Shown: piece after piece, positions 16,077 to 24,367 of the stretch
How the letters are laid out: each line of letters begins with the position of its first letter
Numbering within the stretch: the stretch's first letter is position 1
Assembly: GCF_016862975.1 (NCBI RefSeq)
Contig: NZ_BONZ01000085.1
Span: 1-64,000 of the forward strand
Direction: 5' to 3'
DNA from: Rugosimonospora africana
Lineage (GTDB): Bacteria; Actinomycetota; Actinomycetes; Mycobacteriales; Micromonosporaceae
DNA length: 64,000 nt
The notes under the pieces: generated by a model
Told to the model about the DNA's origin: nothing
Seen by the model: only the letters and a program-made list of their open reading frames with translations
Database searches by the model: none
Made by a program: the position numbers and the translations under genes

Positions 16077-16909
16077 CCGGGCCGGTGAGCGGGCGAGTGA
16101 GTGGACCGGTGCGCACCGTGCGGATCTGGGCGCTGCTGGCCGCGGCGGCGCTGCGGGCCCAACTGCGGCACCGGGCCGATCTGGCCTTCTGCGTGCTGGG
16201 CGGCCTCGCCTTTCAGGGTGTCGGGCTCGCCGTCGTGGGTACTCTGCTGGCCCGGTTCCACACGATCGGCGGCTGGCGTCCCGGGGAGATCATGTTGCTG
16301 TACGGCCTCCGGCTGACCGCTCACGGCCTGTGGACCGTCCCCTTCGCGCAGTTGCTGAACGTCGATCAGGCGATCCAGCAGGCCGAGCTGGACCGCTACC
16401 TGACCCGGCCGGCCGGCGTGCTGGTGCAGTTGCTGACCCGCCAGCTGGCGCCGGTCTCCCTCGGCGACCTGGCCGGCGGCCTCGCCGTGCTGGCCGTCGC
16501 CCTGCCCGCCACGCGACTGTCCCGCTCGCCGGCGCTGGTCGGTTACCTCCTGCTCGCCCTGGCCGGCGCCGCGCTGCTGGAGGCGTCGCTGCACCTGGTC
16601 ACGGCGGCCCTCGCGGTCCGGCTGGCCCACACCACCGCGCTGACCCTCACCACGGACAACCTGTTCAACACCTTCGGCAACTACCCGCTGCGGATCTTCG
16701 GGCCGGGACTGCGGTGGGCGCTCACCGCCGCCTTCCCGCTGGCCTTCGCCGCCTACTTCCCCGCCGCCGCACTGCTCGGGCGCGACGGCGAGCTGTGGGT
16801 GCCGCCCACGGTCGCCTGGGCCGCGCCGGCCGCCGGCGTGCTGCTGGTCGCCGTGGCGTACCGGTTCTGGCGGTACCAGCTCGCCCACTATGCCTCCAGC
16901 GGCAGTTGA
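16073..16909 (+). CDS. ABC-2-type permease 2
   Basis: A 278-residue membrane protein of the same ABC-2 subgroup as its neighbour, sharing the pattern QQAELDRYLTRPAGVL that matches DGTVGMDLTRPVSF in permease 1. The last part, TDNLFNTFGNYPLRIF, also fits this family. The start is a GTG overlapping the previous stop. The first residues, TGPVSGRVSGPV, are another short repeat. It completes the three-gene exporter. Confidence 0.8.
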   Translation: MTGPVSGRVSGPVRTVRIWALLAAAALRAQLRHRADLAFCVLGGLAFQGVGLAVVGTLLARFHTIGGWRPGEIMLLYGLRLTAHGLWTVPFAQLLNVDQAIQQAELDRYLTRPAGVLVQLLTRQLAPVSLGDLAGGLAVLAVALPATRLSRSPALVGYLLLALAGAALLEASLHLVTAALAVRLAHTTALTLTTDNLFNTFGNYPLRIFGPGLRWALTAAFPLAFAAYFPAAALLGRDGELWVPPTVAWAAPAAGVLLVAVAYRFWRYQLAHYASSGS

Positions 16910-16974
16910 CGGCCGGCATGGTCGCGGCCGGTTTCGGCACCACGCACCGCTCGCGCTTGCGGGATGCTGTGGCG

Positions 16975-19900
16975 ATGGGGAGGCACACGACGGTCGTCGA
17001 TCCGCGACCGCCGGTCGAGGTTCTGGTGCTGGGGCCGGTGGCGGTGCGTCGCGGCGCCCGGCTGGCGCTCGCGACCGCGCCGCGGGTGGCCGGACTGATC
17101 GGCGCGCTGGCCCTGGCCGGGCACCGGGGCCTGACCACGCACGGGGTGAGCGAGGCGCTGTGGCCGGAGGACGGTGCGAGCCGCGACCGGTCGGCGGTGT
17201 CTGTGGTGGTACACCGGGCCCGGCGCTGGCTGCACGGGGTGGCCGGCGAGACGGCCCGGATCGAGTTCGGCGGCACCGCGTACGCGCTGACCGGGATCGG
17301 CACCGACGTGCAGCGGTTCGAGCGGCTGATCGACAGGGCCGGCGACAGCCACCGTGACAGGGCGGGTGACAGCCCCGGTGGCAGGGCCGGCGACTGGGCC
17401 GGCGACACGGCGGGCGACGGAGCCGGTGGCACAGCGGGCGGCGAAGCGGGCGACGGCGCCGGTGACGACCTCGACCGGCTGGCCGAAGCGCTGCGGCTGT
17501 GGCGGGGTGAGCCGCTGGCCGGCGCGCCCCGTGGGCCGGCCCAGGACGTGGCGGTGCGGGCACTGGCGCGGGCCCAGCTGGCCGCGACCACCCGCTACGG
17601 GCGGCTGCTGGTCGCCGCCGGCCGGGCTCCGGAGGCGCTCGACGTCCTCGCCCGCTTCACCGTGGACCACCCGCTGGACGAGCCGCTTCAGGCCGCGTTC
17701 ATCGAGGCGCTGGCCGCCGCCGGGCGGCAGGCCGAGGCGTTGCGGACCCACGAGCGGTTGCGCCGCCGGCTCGCCGAGGAGTTGGGCATCGATCCGGGCC
17801 CGCTGGTACGGGCCGCGCTGACCCGGGTACTGCGGCAGGAGCTGCCCCGGCAGAGGAGCGCCGAACCGGGGGTACCCGACCCGGCCGTACCCGCGCAGCT
17901 GCCGGCGGACCTGCGTACCTTCGTCGGGCGCGAGCCCCAGCTGGCCCGGCTGGACGCGATGCTGGCCGGCGACGGGGCAACCGGGCCGATCGTCATCTCG
18001 ACACTCGACGGCACCGGTGGGGTGGGCAAGACCGCCCTCGCGGTGCACTGGGCGCACCGGCACCGGACCCGGTTCCCGGACGGCCAGCTCTACCTGAACC
18101 TGCACGGCTTCGGCACGCTGCCGCCGGTAAACCCGGAGCAGGCGCTCGACCGCTTCCTGCGGGCGCTCGGCGTGCCGGGCGGGCGGATACCGCCGGATCT
18201 GCCGGCCCGGGCGGCGCTGTTCCGCAGCCGGCTCGCCGACCGGCGGATGCTGGTCTTGCTGGACAACGCCCGGGACCCGGAGCAGGTCCGGCCGCTGCTG
18301 CCCGCCGGTCCGCACTGCGTTGCCGTGGTCACCAGCCGGAACGAGCTGCGCGGCCTCGCGGTGCGCGACGGCGCCCAGTCGCTCGCGGTGGACCAGATGA
18401 CCGTCGCCGAGGCGCTGTCCCTGCTGGCGCGACACGTCGGAGCGAAGCGGGTGGCCGCCGACCCGGGCGGCGCCGCGGCGCTGGTCGACTTCTGCGCCGG
18501 GCTGCCGCTGGCGCTGAGCATCGTCGCCGACCGGGCCGCCCGGCAACCGGACCTCCCGCTGGCCGAGCTGGCCGCCCAGCTGAGCGCGGACCGGGGCCGG
18601 CTGGATCCGCTGACCGTCGGGGACGACCGGACCAGCGACGTACGCGCGGTGTTCTCCTGGTCGTACCACGGCCTCGAACCGGACGCGGCCCGGCTGTTCC
18701 GCCTGCTCGGCCTGCACCCCGGCCCGGATTTCGACCGGGCGGCCGCCGCGGCGCTGGCCGGCACCGGCACCGAGGAGGCCGGCCGGCTGCTCGACACGCT
18801 GGCCGCCGGTCACCTGCTGGAGCAGCGCCGGCCCGGCCGCTACGAGTTCCACGACCTGCTGCGCGCGTACGCCGCCGAACTCGCCCACGGGTACGACCCC
18901 GGCGATGAGCGGTCCACCGCACTGGGCCGGCTCTTCGACTGGTTCACGCACACCGCCGCGGCCGCCGCCCGGTGCCTGTACCCCCAGTCGCTGTTCCTGA
19001 CGCTGCCCGCACCGGTGCTGGCGCCGGGCCACTTCGACGACCTGGCACCGGCCCTGGCGTGGCTGGACGCCGAGCGGGCGAACCTGGTCGCCGTGGTGCG
19101 GCACGCGGCGCGGCACGGCCCGCACCCGATCGCCTGGCAGCTGGCCGACGCCGTGCGCCGGTACCTCTACGTGCGGATGCACCGAGCTGACGGGTACGCG
19201 GTGGCCGAGGCCGGACTGGCCGCCGCCGAGGCCGCCGGCGACGCGCTGGGACAGGCATCCGCCCGGCTGGCCCGGGCCGGACAGTGGGCGCGGGAAAACC
19301 GCAACGCCGACGCGATCGATGAGTACCGTCGCGCGCTGGCCGCGATGCGCCGGGCCGGCTGGCTGCAGGGCGAGGCGGCGAGCCTGGTCAACCTCGGACT
19401 GGTGCTGGCCAACAGCGGGCGGCTGCCGGAGGCGGTCGGCTGTTACAACGAGGCGCTGGAGCGGTACCGGGAGGCCGGCGACGTGACCCGGCAGATCTCG
19501 GCGCTGGCCAACCTCGGCTCGGCGTACAGCGCCCTCGGGCAGCTGCCGCTCGGCGCCGAGCGTGCCGAGCAGGCTCTCGCCCTGTGCCGGCGGGTCGGCA
19601 ACCGCACCCACGCGGGGATCATCATGGTCGACCTCGGTGGCATCTACCACGGCCTGGGCCTGCTCGACCGGGCGGCCGACCTCCTGCGGGAGGCCATCGC
19701 GCTCAACCGCGAACTGGGCGACCTGGTCAACGAACTGGACGGGCAGTGCCAGTTGGCGGCGGTGGAGCACGACCGGGGCGACGACGCCACCGCCGCCGCG
19801 CTGGTCGATGCCACCCTTCCGGCGGCCCGGGACGCGGGCCACCTCGGTGTCGAGGGGCACACCCTGGTCGTGGCCGGCGACCTGCACCGCTCCGCCGGCC

Positions 19901-20262
19901 GGCGGGACGCGGCCCTCGCCACGTACCGTGAGGCGATCGCCCGCGGGCAGACCGGTGGCCGCCCAGCGGTCGAGGTCGAGGCGCTGCTCAGGCTGGCCGA
20001 ACTGCACCTGGCGACCGGGGATGCGCAGCCGGCCGCCGAGTACGCCGAGCAGGCCGCGGCCCTCGCCCGGACCTGCGCGTACGGGATCCTCGAAGGGCAG
20101 GCGCTGACCGCCCTCGCCGCCGCGCGGCAGGCCCTTCGCCGCCCGGCGGAGGCGCTGTCCGCCGCTCGACAGGCCGTCCGCCTGCTCGATTCGAGCGGGC
20201 ACCGGGCGGCTCAGGCGCGGGCGGCGGCGGTACTCGCGGATCTGCGGCATCCGGTGCCGTGA
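16975..20262 (+). CDS. SARP-family regulator with NB-ARC and TPR domains, likely cluster regulator
   Basis: A 1095-residue regulator. The OmpR-like DNA-binding domain (VEVLVLGPVAV, then EALWPEDG) spans about residues 12-105. A repetitive Gly/Asp/Ala linker (about 120-162) is followed by the activator domain (to about 285). An NB-ARC ATPase has Walker A GTGGVGKTALAV near 345 and MLVLLDNA, and about eight TPR repeats start from residue 770. It lies 65 nt after the exporter on the same strand, so it is the likely pathway regulator. GATGCT lies 6 nt before the ATG at 16975; an in-frame ATG at 16918 is an alternative. Order and motifs match the regulator at 1890, but that one lacks the linker repeat. 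Confidence 0.86.
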   Translation: MGRHTTVVDPRPPVEVLVLGPVAVRRGARLALATAPRVAGLIGALALAGHRGLTTHGVSEALWPEDGASRDRSAVSVVVHRARRWLHGVAGETARIEFGGTAYALTGIGTDVQRFERLIDRAGDSHRDRAGDSPGGRAGDWAGDTAGDGAGGTAGGEAGDGAGDDLDRLAEALRLWRGEPLAGAPRGPAQDVAVRALARAQLAATTRYGRLLVAAGRAPEALDVLARFTVDHPLDEPLQAAFIEALAAAGRQAEALRTHERLRRRLAEELGIDPGPLVRAALTRVLRQELPRQRSAEPGVPDPAVPAQLPADLRTFVGREPQLARLDAMLAGDGATGPIVISTLDGTGGVGKTALAVHWAHRHRTRFPDGQLYLNLHGFGTLPPVNPEQALDRFLRALGVPGGRIPPDLPARAALFRSRLADRRMLVLLDNARDPEQVRPLLPAGPHCVAVVTSRNELRGLAVRDGAQSLAVDQMTVAEALSLLARHVGAKRVAADPGGAAALVDFCAGLPLALSIVADRAARQPDLPLAELAAQLSADRGRLDPLTVGDDRTSDVRAVFSWSYHGLEPDAARLFRLLGLHPGPDFDRAAAAALAGTGTEEAGRLLDTLAAGHLLEQRRPGRYEFHDLLRAYAAELAHGYDPGDERSTALGRLFDWFTHTAAAAARCLYPQSLFLTLPAPVLAPGHFDDLAPALAWLDAERANLVAVVRHAARHGPHPIAWQLADAVRRYLYVRMHRADGYAVAEAGLAAAEAAGDALGQASARLARAGQWARENRNADAIDEYRRALAAMRRAGWLQGEAASLVNLGLVLANSGRLPEAVGCYNEALERYREAGDVTRQISALANLGSAYSALGQLPLGAERAEQALALCRRVGNRTHAGIIMVDLGGIYHGLGLLDRAADLLREAIALNRELGDLVNELDGQCQLAAVEHDRGDDATAAALVDATLPAARDAGHLGVEGHTLVVAGDLHRSAGRRDAALATYREAIARGQTGGRPAVEVEALLRLAELHLATGDAQPAAEYAEQAAALARTCAYGILEGQALTALAAARQALRRPAEALSAARQAVRLLDSSGHRAAQARAAAVLADLRHPVP
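17335..17465 (+). repeat. In-frame Gly-Asp-Ala repeat linker in the SARP gene
   Basis: About 130 bp of imperfect 12- to 15-bp units such as GGCCGGCGACAG encode RAGDS, WAGDT and GAGDD-like pentads. They lie between the DNA-binding and activator domains, which normally join without such an insert. Confidence 0.8.
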
Positions 20263-20295
20263 TGCGGCCCGCCTCGATCAGCGGGGCGGGCCGCA
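20263..20295. terminator. Bidirectional terminator between SARP and phytase-like genes
   Basis: TGCGGCCCGCC (20263-20273) pairs perfectly with GGCGGGCCGCA (20285-20295). It sits between two converging stop codons, so it can serve both transcripts. Confidence 0.8.
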
Positions 20296-20312
20296 CCCGT
20301 GGACGGAGCCGG

Positions 20313-22181
20313 TCAGTACTTGATCGTCACCGTCGCCGTACCGAGTACCGGCGGGAGCTTCGACACGGTGACCTTCAGGACCTCGCCGTCGTCCACCACG
20401 CCGCTGGCGTCCAGCGTCTTCTGGTGGACGAGGTACTTGCCGGTGGTCGTCGACTTCACCGGCGCGCACGCCGTCGTGTCGGACAGGCCCGACGCCTCAC
20501 ACGCCGCCTCGTCCTGGCCGAGCAGGCGGTCCATGCCGAAGTCGCTGTCGTCGGCGAGGTACAGCGTCCTGCCGCCGTCCGCGGTCGCGACGCCTTCGAT
20601 CTTGTCGTGGCTGAAGAACGCGCCCGACGGGTCGAGTTGGTTGAGCACGGTGCCGATCTCGAGGTACGGCGTCTTGCTCACCGGCGTGATGCCCGCCTGT
20701 GCCAGCAACTGCTCGGCCTTCGAGGTGACCGCGTCGCCAACGTAGGCTTCGATGGACTTCGGGCCCGAGGAGGTCGCGACCTGGTAGCCCGACGGGTTCG
20801 TGCCGTTGCCCTTGATGTCCGTCGCGCCGGTCAGGTCGATCTCGTAGAGGTTCTTGAAGGTCGCCTGGCCGGGCTCGCCCTGGTTGCCGTCCCGCTCGTC
20901 GATGAGGAACTTGGAGTCGGACAACGCGGTGATCTCGCTGACCGCACTGGCCGTGGTGGCCGGGTTGGTGAGCAGGTAGAGGTACTCGTGGATCGTCTTC
21001 GTCTTGAGGTCGACGGTCACGATCCGCACCGGGGCGACGTTGGCCGGCTTGATGGTCTTGCCCTTGGAGTCCGTGCCGTAGTCGGGCACGGTGAGCGCCG
21101 ACTGCATGATGCCGACGAGCGTCCGACCGTCGGGCGTGACCGTGAGGCCCTCCATACCCTTGTTCTTGGTACGCAGCGTCAGCTCGACCGGCAGCGGGTG
21201 CTTGGTGTCGACCTTGTGGCCCTGGCCGAGGCCGCCACCGGTGTCGGCGCCCCACGGCGAGAGCCGCTCGATCTCCTTGCCGTTCTTGTCGAAGTGCGTG
21301 ATGAAGGGGCCGTACTCGTCGGAGATCCAGAAGCTACCGTCCGGCAGAGCGACCAGACCCTCGGAGTCGTAGCCGTTGTCCGGGTTGAGCGTCACGGCCG
21401 GCTTGCTGCCAGGCACGGTGTAGAGCTGGGCCGGGTCGATGTAGTTGCCGAACAAGTCCTCGGTCTTCTCCGAGCTCGCGGCGTTCTTGGTCACCGGGTT
21501 CGGCAGGCCGTTGTAGGGCGTGCCGTCGGGTCCCTTGAGGACGATCGTCTTCTGCAGCACCGCCTTGCCGCCGACCAACTGGAACATGCCGATCTGCGGG
21601 TTGAAGGTCGGGTCGGTGAAGACCTTGTCGCCCAGCGGGCCGTCGTCGTCGGCGTTCGGGCCACGGTCGGTGACGCCGTAGAACCAGCCCGACTTGCCCG
21701 GCACCGGCACGAAGGACGAGCCGTAGCCGCCGCCGGAGATCAGCGCGGTCGTACCGTTGGGGCCTTCCAGCCCGCCGAGCGGCGGGATCTTGTCCCCTCC
21801 CGGTACCGCGTCCTTGTAGAGCGTGACCGCGTCGGTCGCGGTGTAGCTGAAGTGCACCGTGCCGTGGCTGCCCTTGACCGCCGGCGTGAAGCGGTAGGAG
21901 CCGTCGGCGTTGACCGTGAGGCTGCCCGCGGCCGGGTTGTCGAGGCCGCTGTGGCGCACGACCGCGGTCGCGCCGGAGTCATTCGACAGGAGGTTGCCGG
22001 TCACGGTGCCGCCGCTGTGCGAGTCGGCCGCGCCGTGGTCGGCGTTCACGGCGAACGGGTGAGGCTGGGTGGCCCACCATCCGAACGGGTCGGCCCAGGC
22101 GGTGCCGGAGGCCAGAACGATGACGGCCGCGGTACCGCCGATGACCGCTATTCGCTTGCGAGAAAGGAGGTTCAGGCGCAT
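20313..22181 (-). CDS. Secreted esterase-like phytase-domain protein
   Basis: A 622-residue exported protein. A Sec signal (MRLNLLSRKRIAVIGG, hydrophobic core, SGTAWA) is followed by a cadherin/Ig-like domain (about residues 45-120, ending GTVHFSYTATDAV). The large esterase-like phytase domain (PF13449 type) then runs to the end, with YDSEGLVALPDGSFWISDEYGP, NKGMEGLTVTPDGRTL and DHDKIEGVA-like beta-propeller strands. Such proteins are annotated as secreted phytase-like or phosphoesterase proteins, but the enzymatic role is poorly known. The ATG at 22181 starts the signal peptide; a TTG at 22193 is possible but less likely. It is a single gene with a shared terminator at its 3' end. Confidence 0.82.
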   Translation of the reverse strand: MRLNLLSRKRIAVIGGTAAVIVLASGTAWADPFGWWATQPHPFAVNADHGAADSHSGGTVTGNLLSNDSGATAVVRHSGLDNPAAGSLTVNADGSYRFTPAVKGSHGTVHFSYTATDAVTLYKDAVPGGDKIPPLGGLEGPNGTTALISGGGYGSSFVPVPGKSGWFYGVTDRGPNADDDGPLGDKVFTDPTFNPQIGMFQLVGGKAVLQKTIVLKGPDGTPYNGLPNPVTKNAASSEKTEDLFGNYIDPAQLYTVPGSKPAVTLNPDNGYDSEGLVALPDGSFWISDEYGPFITHFDKNGKEIERLSPWGADTGGGLGQGHKVDTKHPLPVELTLRTKNKGMEGLTVTPDGRTLVGIMQSALTVPDYGTDSKGKTIKPANVAPVRIVTVDLKTKTIHEYLYLLTNPATTASAVSEITALSDSKFLIDERDGNQGEPGQATFKNLYEIDLTGATDIKGNGTNPSGYQVATSSGPKSIEAYVGDAVTSKAEQLLAQAGITPVSKTPYLEIGTVLNQLDPSGAFFSHDKIEGVATADGGRTLYLADDSDFGMDRLLGQDEAACEASGLSDTTACAPVKSTTTGKYLVHQKTLDASGVVDDGEVLKVTVSKLPPVLGTATVTIKY

Positions 22182-22335
22182 TCCTGCAACCAATAGGCGA
22201 CAGGTGAACAGTGGATGGCCGGAGGATGTCGTGTTCCGGTCGGAACACGTAATCGAGAATCAGGTTCCGGGCAGACCGGGGCGATGTCCGGCCTCGCGCA
22301 ACGCCGTCGACCCGAGCCCGGCCACCGCTGCGGCG

Positions 22336-23364
22336 TCAGGGCGTGAGCACGACCTTGCCGGTGACCGTCCCGGATTCGGCCAGGCTCAGGGCCTCGGCGG
22401 CGCGGGTGAGCGGGAACCGGGCCGCGACCTGCGCGGCGATGTCTCCGTCGAGCATGGCCTGGAAGACCTCGGTGAGGTCGTGTCGCAGCCGGGCACGGAA
22501 GCGCCGCGCGGTGGGGCGGCGGCCGGCCCAGATGTTGTAGAAGTAGGCGTGCCGGCCGTTGGGCAGGGCGTTCCAGGCCCAGACCCGGGCCAGGATTTTG
22601 AGGACGGGCAGCTGCTTGGACCCGCTGTCGTCGCGCGTGGCGGCGCTCCCGTAGGCGACGAGGGTGCCGCCGGGAGCGAGCAGCCGCCACGACGTGAGCA
22701 CGCTGCTCGCGCCGAGGTGGTCGAACACCGCGTCGAGACCGCCGGGGACGAGCGCGCGTACGGCGGCGGGCACGTCGGTGGTGTAGTCGACCGGGGTGAC
22801 GCCGAGGTCGCGCAGTCTGTCGTGGTGGCGGGGGGAGGCGGTGCCGATCACCCGGCCCCCGGCGAGGCGGGCCAGCTGCGCGAGCGTGGAGCCGACGCCG
22901 CCGTTCGCGCCGTGCACCAGGATCGTCTGGCCGGCCCTGACGTGGGCCTTGCGGTGCAGCAGCTGCCACGCGGTGATGCCGTTGACCACGACAGTCTCCG
23001 CGTCGATCGGGTCCAGGCCGGCGGGCACCGGTACCGCGTCCGCGGCTTCCACGGCGACATGGCTGGCCCAGCCGCCCACCTTGGTGAGCACCGCGACCCG
23101 CTGCCCGAGCAGCGTGGGGTCGGTGCCGGCGCCGACCGCGTCGACGACTCCGACGAGGTCGTAGCCGGGCACGAACGGGAACGGCGGCTGGTCGTAGTAG
23201 CGGCCCCGGCGCATCTGCTGTTCGGCGAAGGACACGCCGGTGGCCTCCATGCGGACCACCACCTGACCGGCGCCCGGCGTGGGCACCGGTGACGTGCGGA
23301 TCCGCAGGCCATCCGGGCTCACCACGCCCGGAAGCACGATCTCGGTTCGCTGAGTGGCTGGCAC
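22336..23364 (-). CDS. Medium-chain dehydrogenase/reductase (quinone oxidoreductase-like)
   Basis: A 342-residue cytoplasmic oxidoreductase. An N-terminal GroES-like domain (YYDQPPFPFVPGYDLVG) precedes a Rossmann domain with VHGANGGVGSTLAQLAR, the AxxGxxG-like NAD(P)H motif. No zinc-ligand cysteines are seen, so it is the QOR/zeta-crystallin type. The GTG at 23364 is chosen because TTGGAGG lies 8 nt upstream; the longer TTG start would place that ribosome-binding site inside the gene. It is divergent from a TetR gene with palindromic DNA between them, so it is probably repressed by that TetR. Confidence 0.85.
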   Translation of the reverse strand: MPATQRTEIVLPGVVSPDGLRIRTSPVPTPGAGQVVVRMEATGVSFAEQQMRRGRYYDQPPFPFVPGYDLVGVVDAVGAGTDPTLLGQRVAVLTKVGGWASHVAVEAADAVPVPAGLDPIDAETVVVNGITAWQLLHRKAHVRAGQTILVHGANGGVGSTLAQLARLAGGRVIGTASPRHHDRLRDLGVTPVDYTTDVPAAVRALVPGGLDAVFDHLGASSVLTSWRLLAPGGTLVAYGSAATRDDSGSKQLPVLKILARVWAWNALPNGRHAYFYNIWAGRRPTARRFRARLRHDLTEVFQAMLDGDIAAQVAARFPLTRAAEALSLAESGTVTGKVVLTP

Positions 23365-23437
23365 GCTTGCCACCTCCAAGGTTGTTGTGCCGACCGTGGG
23401 TTGCCGACCGATCGGGCAGGTTAGTCGCTATCGCTTC

Positions 23438-23454
23438 AGTTATAACCTCTAACT
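23438..23454. promoter_or_regulatory. Candidate TetR operator between MDR and TetR genes
   Basis: AGTTA-7-TAACT (23438-23454) contains the perfect palindrome GTTATAAC (23439-23446). It is a locally AT-rich patch in the 136-bp divergent intergenic region, where a self-regulating TetR would be expected to bind. Confidence 0.5.
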
Positions 23455-23500
23455 CCAGTATCATCCACTCACCGGCGCGTCGTCAACCGAAGGACTGGGC

Positions 23501-24199
23501 ATGAGCGAGACCGTGAAGAGCCCGCGGGAGCGTTACCGCGCGCAGGTCCGTGACGAGATCAAGGCACACGCCTGGGCGCAGGTGGCCACGACCGGCGCCG
23601 CGGCCCTGTCTCTCAACGCCATCGCGAAGCAGATGGGCATCAGCGGCCCCGCCCTCTACCGCTACTTCCGCAACCGCGACGAACTGATGACCGAACTCGT
23701 CCTCGACGCCTACCGCGACCTGTCAACCACCTGCCGGGCCGCGGCGGCGACCGCGCACACGCCCACCACCCGGCTGGCCGCGGTGGCGGGCGCACTGCGC
23801 CGCTGGGCCCTGGCCGAACCGCATCGATACCTGCTCATCTACGGCACCCCCGTGCCCGGCTACGCCGCCCCGCCCGAAGCGACCGCGATCGCCGCCAGCA
23901 TCATGTCGGTGCTGATGGACGCGTTCACCGCGGCGTCCGCCGCCGCTGATACTGCGAGCGACGCCGCGACCGGTCCGCTCCCCAAGCCCGCCGCGGCTCT
24001 CGACCGCCACCTGGCCACCCACCGGCAGTGGGCGGCCGACCACCCCGCTCCCCCGGCCGTCCTGCGTTGCGCGCTCACCTTCTGGACCCGGCTGCACGGC
24101 GTGGTCAGCCTCGAGGTCGCCGGCCACTTCACCGGCATGAACTTCGACCCGGCCCTGCTCTACGCCGCGGAGGCCGACGCCGCCATCGCCGCGAGGTAG
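23501..24199 (+). CDS. TetR-family transcriptional regulator
   Basis: A 232-residue repressor-type protein. The N-terminal helix-turn-helix is clear (ALSLNAIAKQMGISGPALYRYF). The C-terminal domain resembles TetR_C_13/WHG-type domains (RRWALAEPHRYLLIYGTPVPGY). The ATG follows GAAGGACT. It is divergent from the MDR oxidoreductase and probably controls both genes through the palindrome between them. Its ligand is unknown. Confidence 0.87.
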   Translation: MSETVKSPRERYRAQVRDEIKAHAWAQVATTGAAALSLNAIAKQMGISGPALYRYFRNRDELMTELVLDAYRDLSTTCRAAAATAHTPTTRLAAVAGALRRWALAEPHRYLLIYGTPVPGYAAPPEATAIAASIMSVLMDAFTAASAAADTASDAATGPLPKPAAALDRHLATHRQWAADHPAPPAVLRCALTFWTRLHGVVSLEVAGHFTGMNFDPALLYAAEADAAIAAR

Positions 24200-24323
24200 C
24201 GCCGCCATCACCGCCAGGCCGCCGGGGCTCGACGCAGCTCACGCAGCCCCGCGCGTCTCCGATCCACCGCTCCCCGCGCCCAACGACGAATCCCGAACGC
24301 TTTTCATGAATATAAGATCTTGA

Positions 24324-24347
24324 TCGCGCCGCCGGCAGGCGGCGCGA
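24324..24347 (+). promoter_or_regulatory. GC-rich hairpin in the protease leader
   Basis: TCGCGCCGCC and GGCGGCGCGA form a perfect 10-bp stem with a GGCA loop, 20 bp before the protease start and just after an AT-rich TATAAG patch (about 24311). It could stabilise the mRNA, attenuate transcription or mark the end of the upstream TetR transcript. Confidence 0.45.
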
Positions 24348-24367
24348 CCAGTGACATAGGGAGCACG

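Noticed and set aside
20259-22196. 645-codon plus-strand ORF opposite the phytase-like gene
   Set aside because: No motif and extreme Arg/Val/Asp composition; the minus-strand frame has a signal peptide and known domain.
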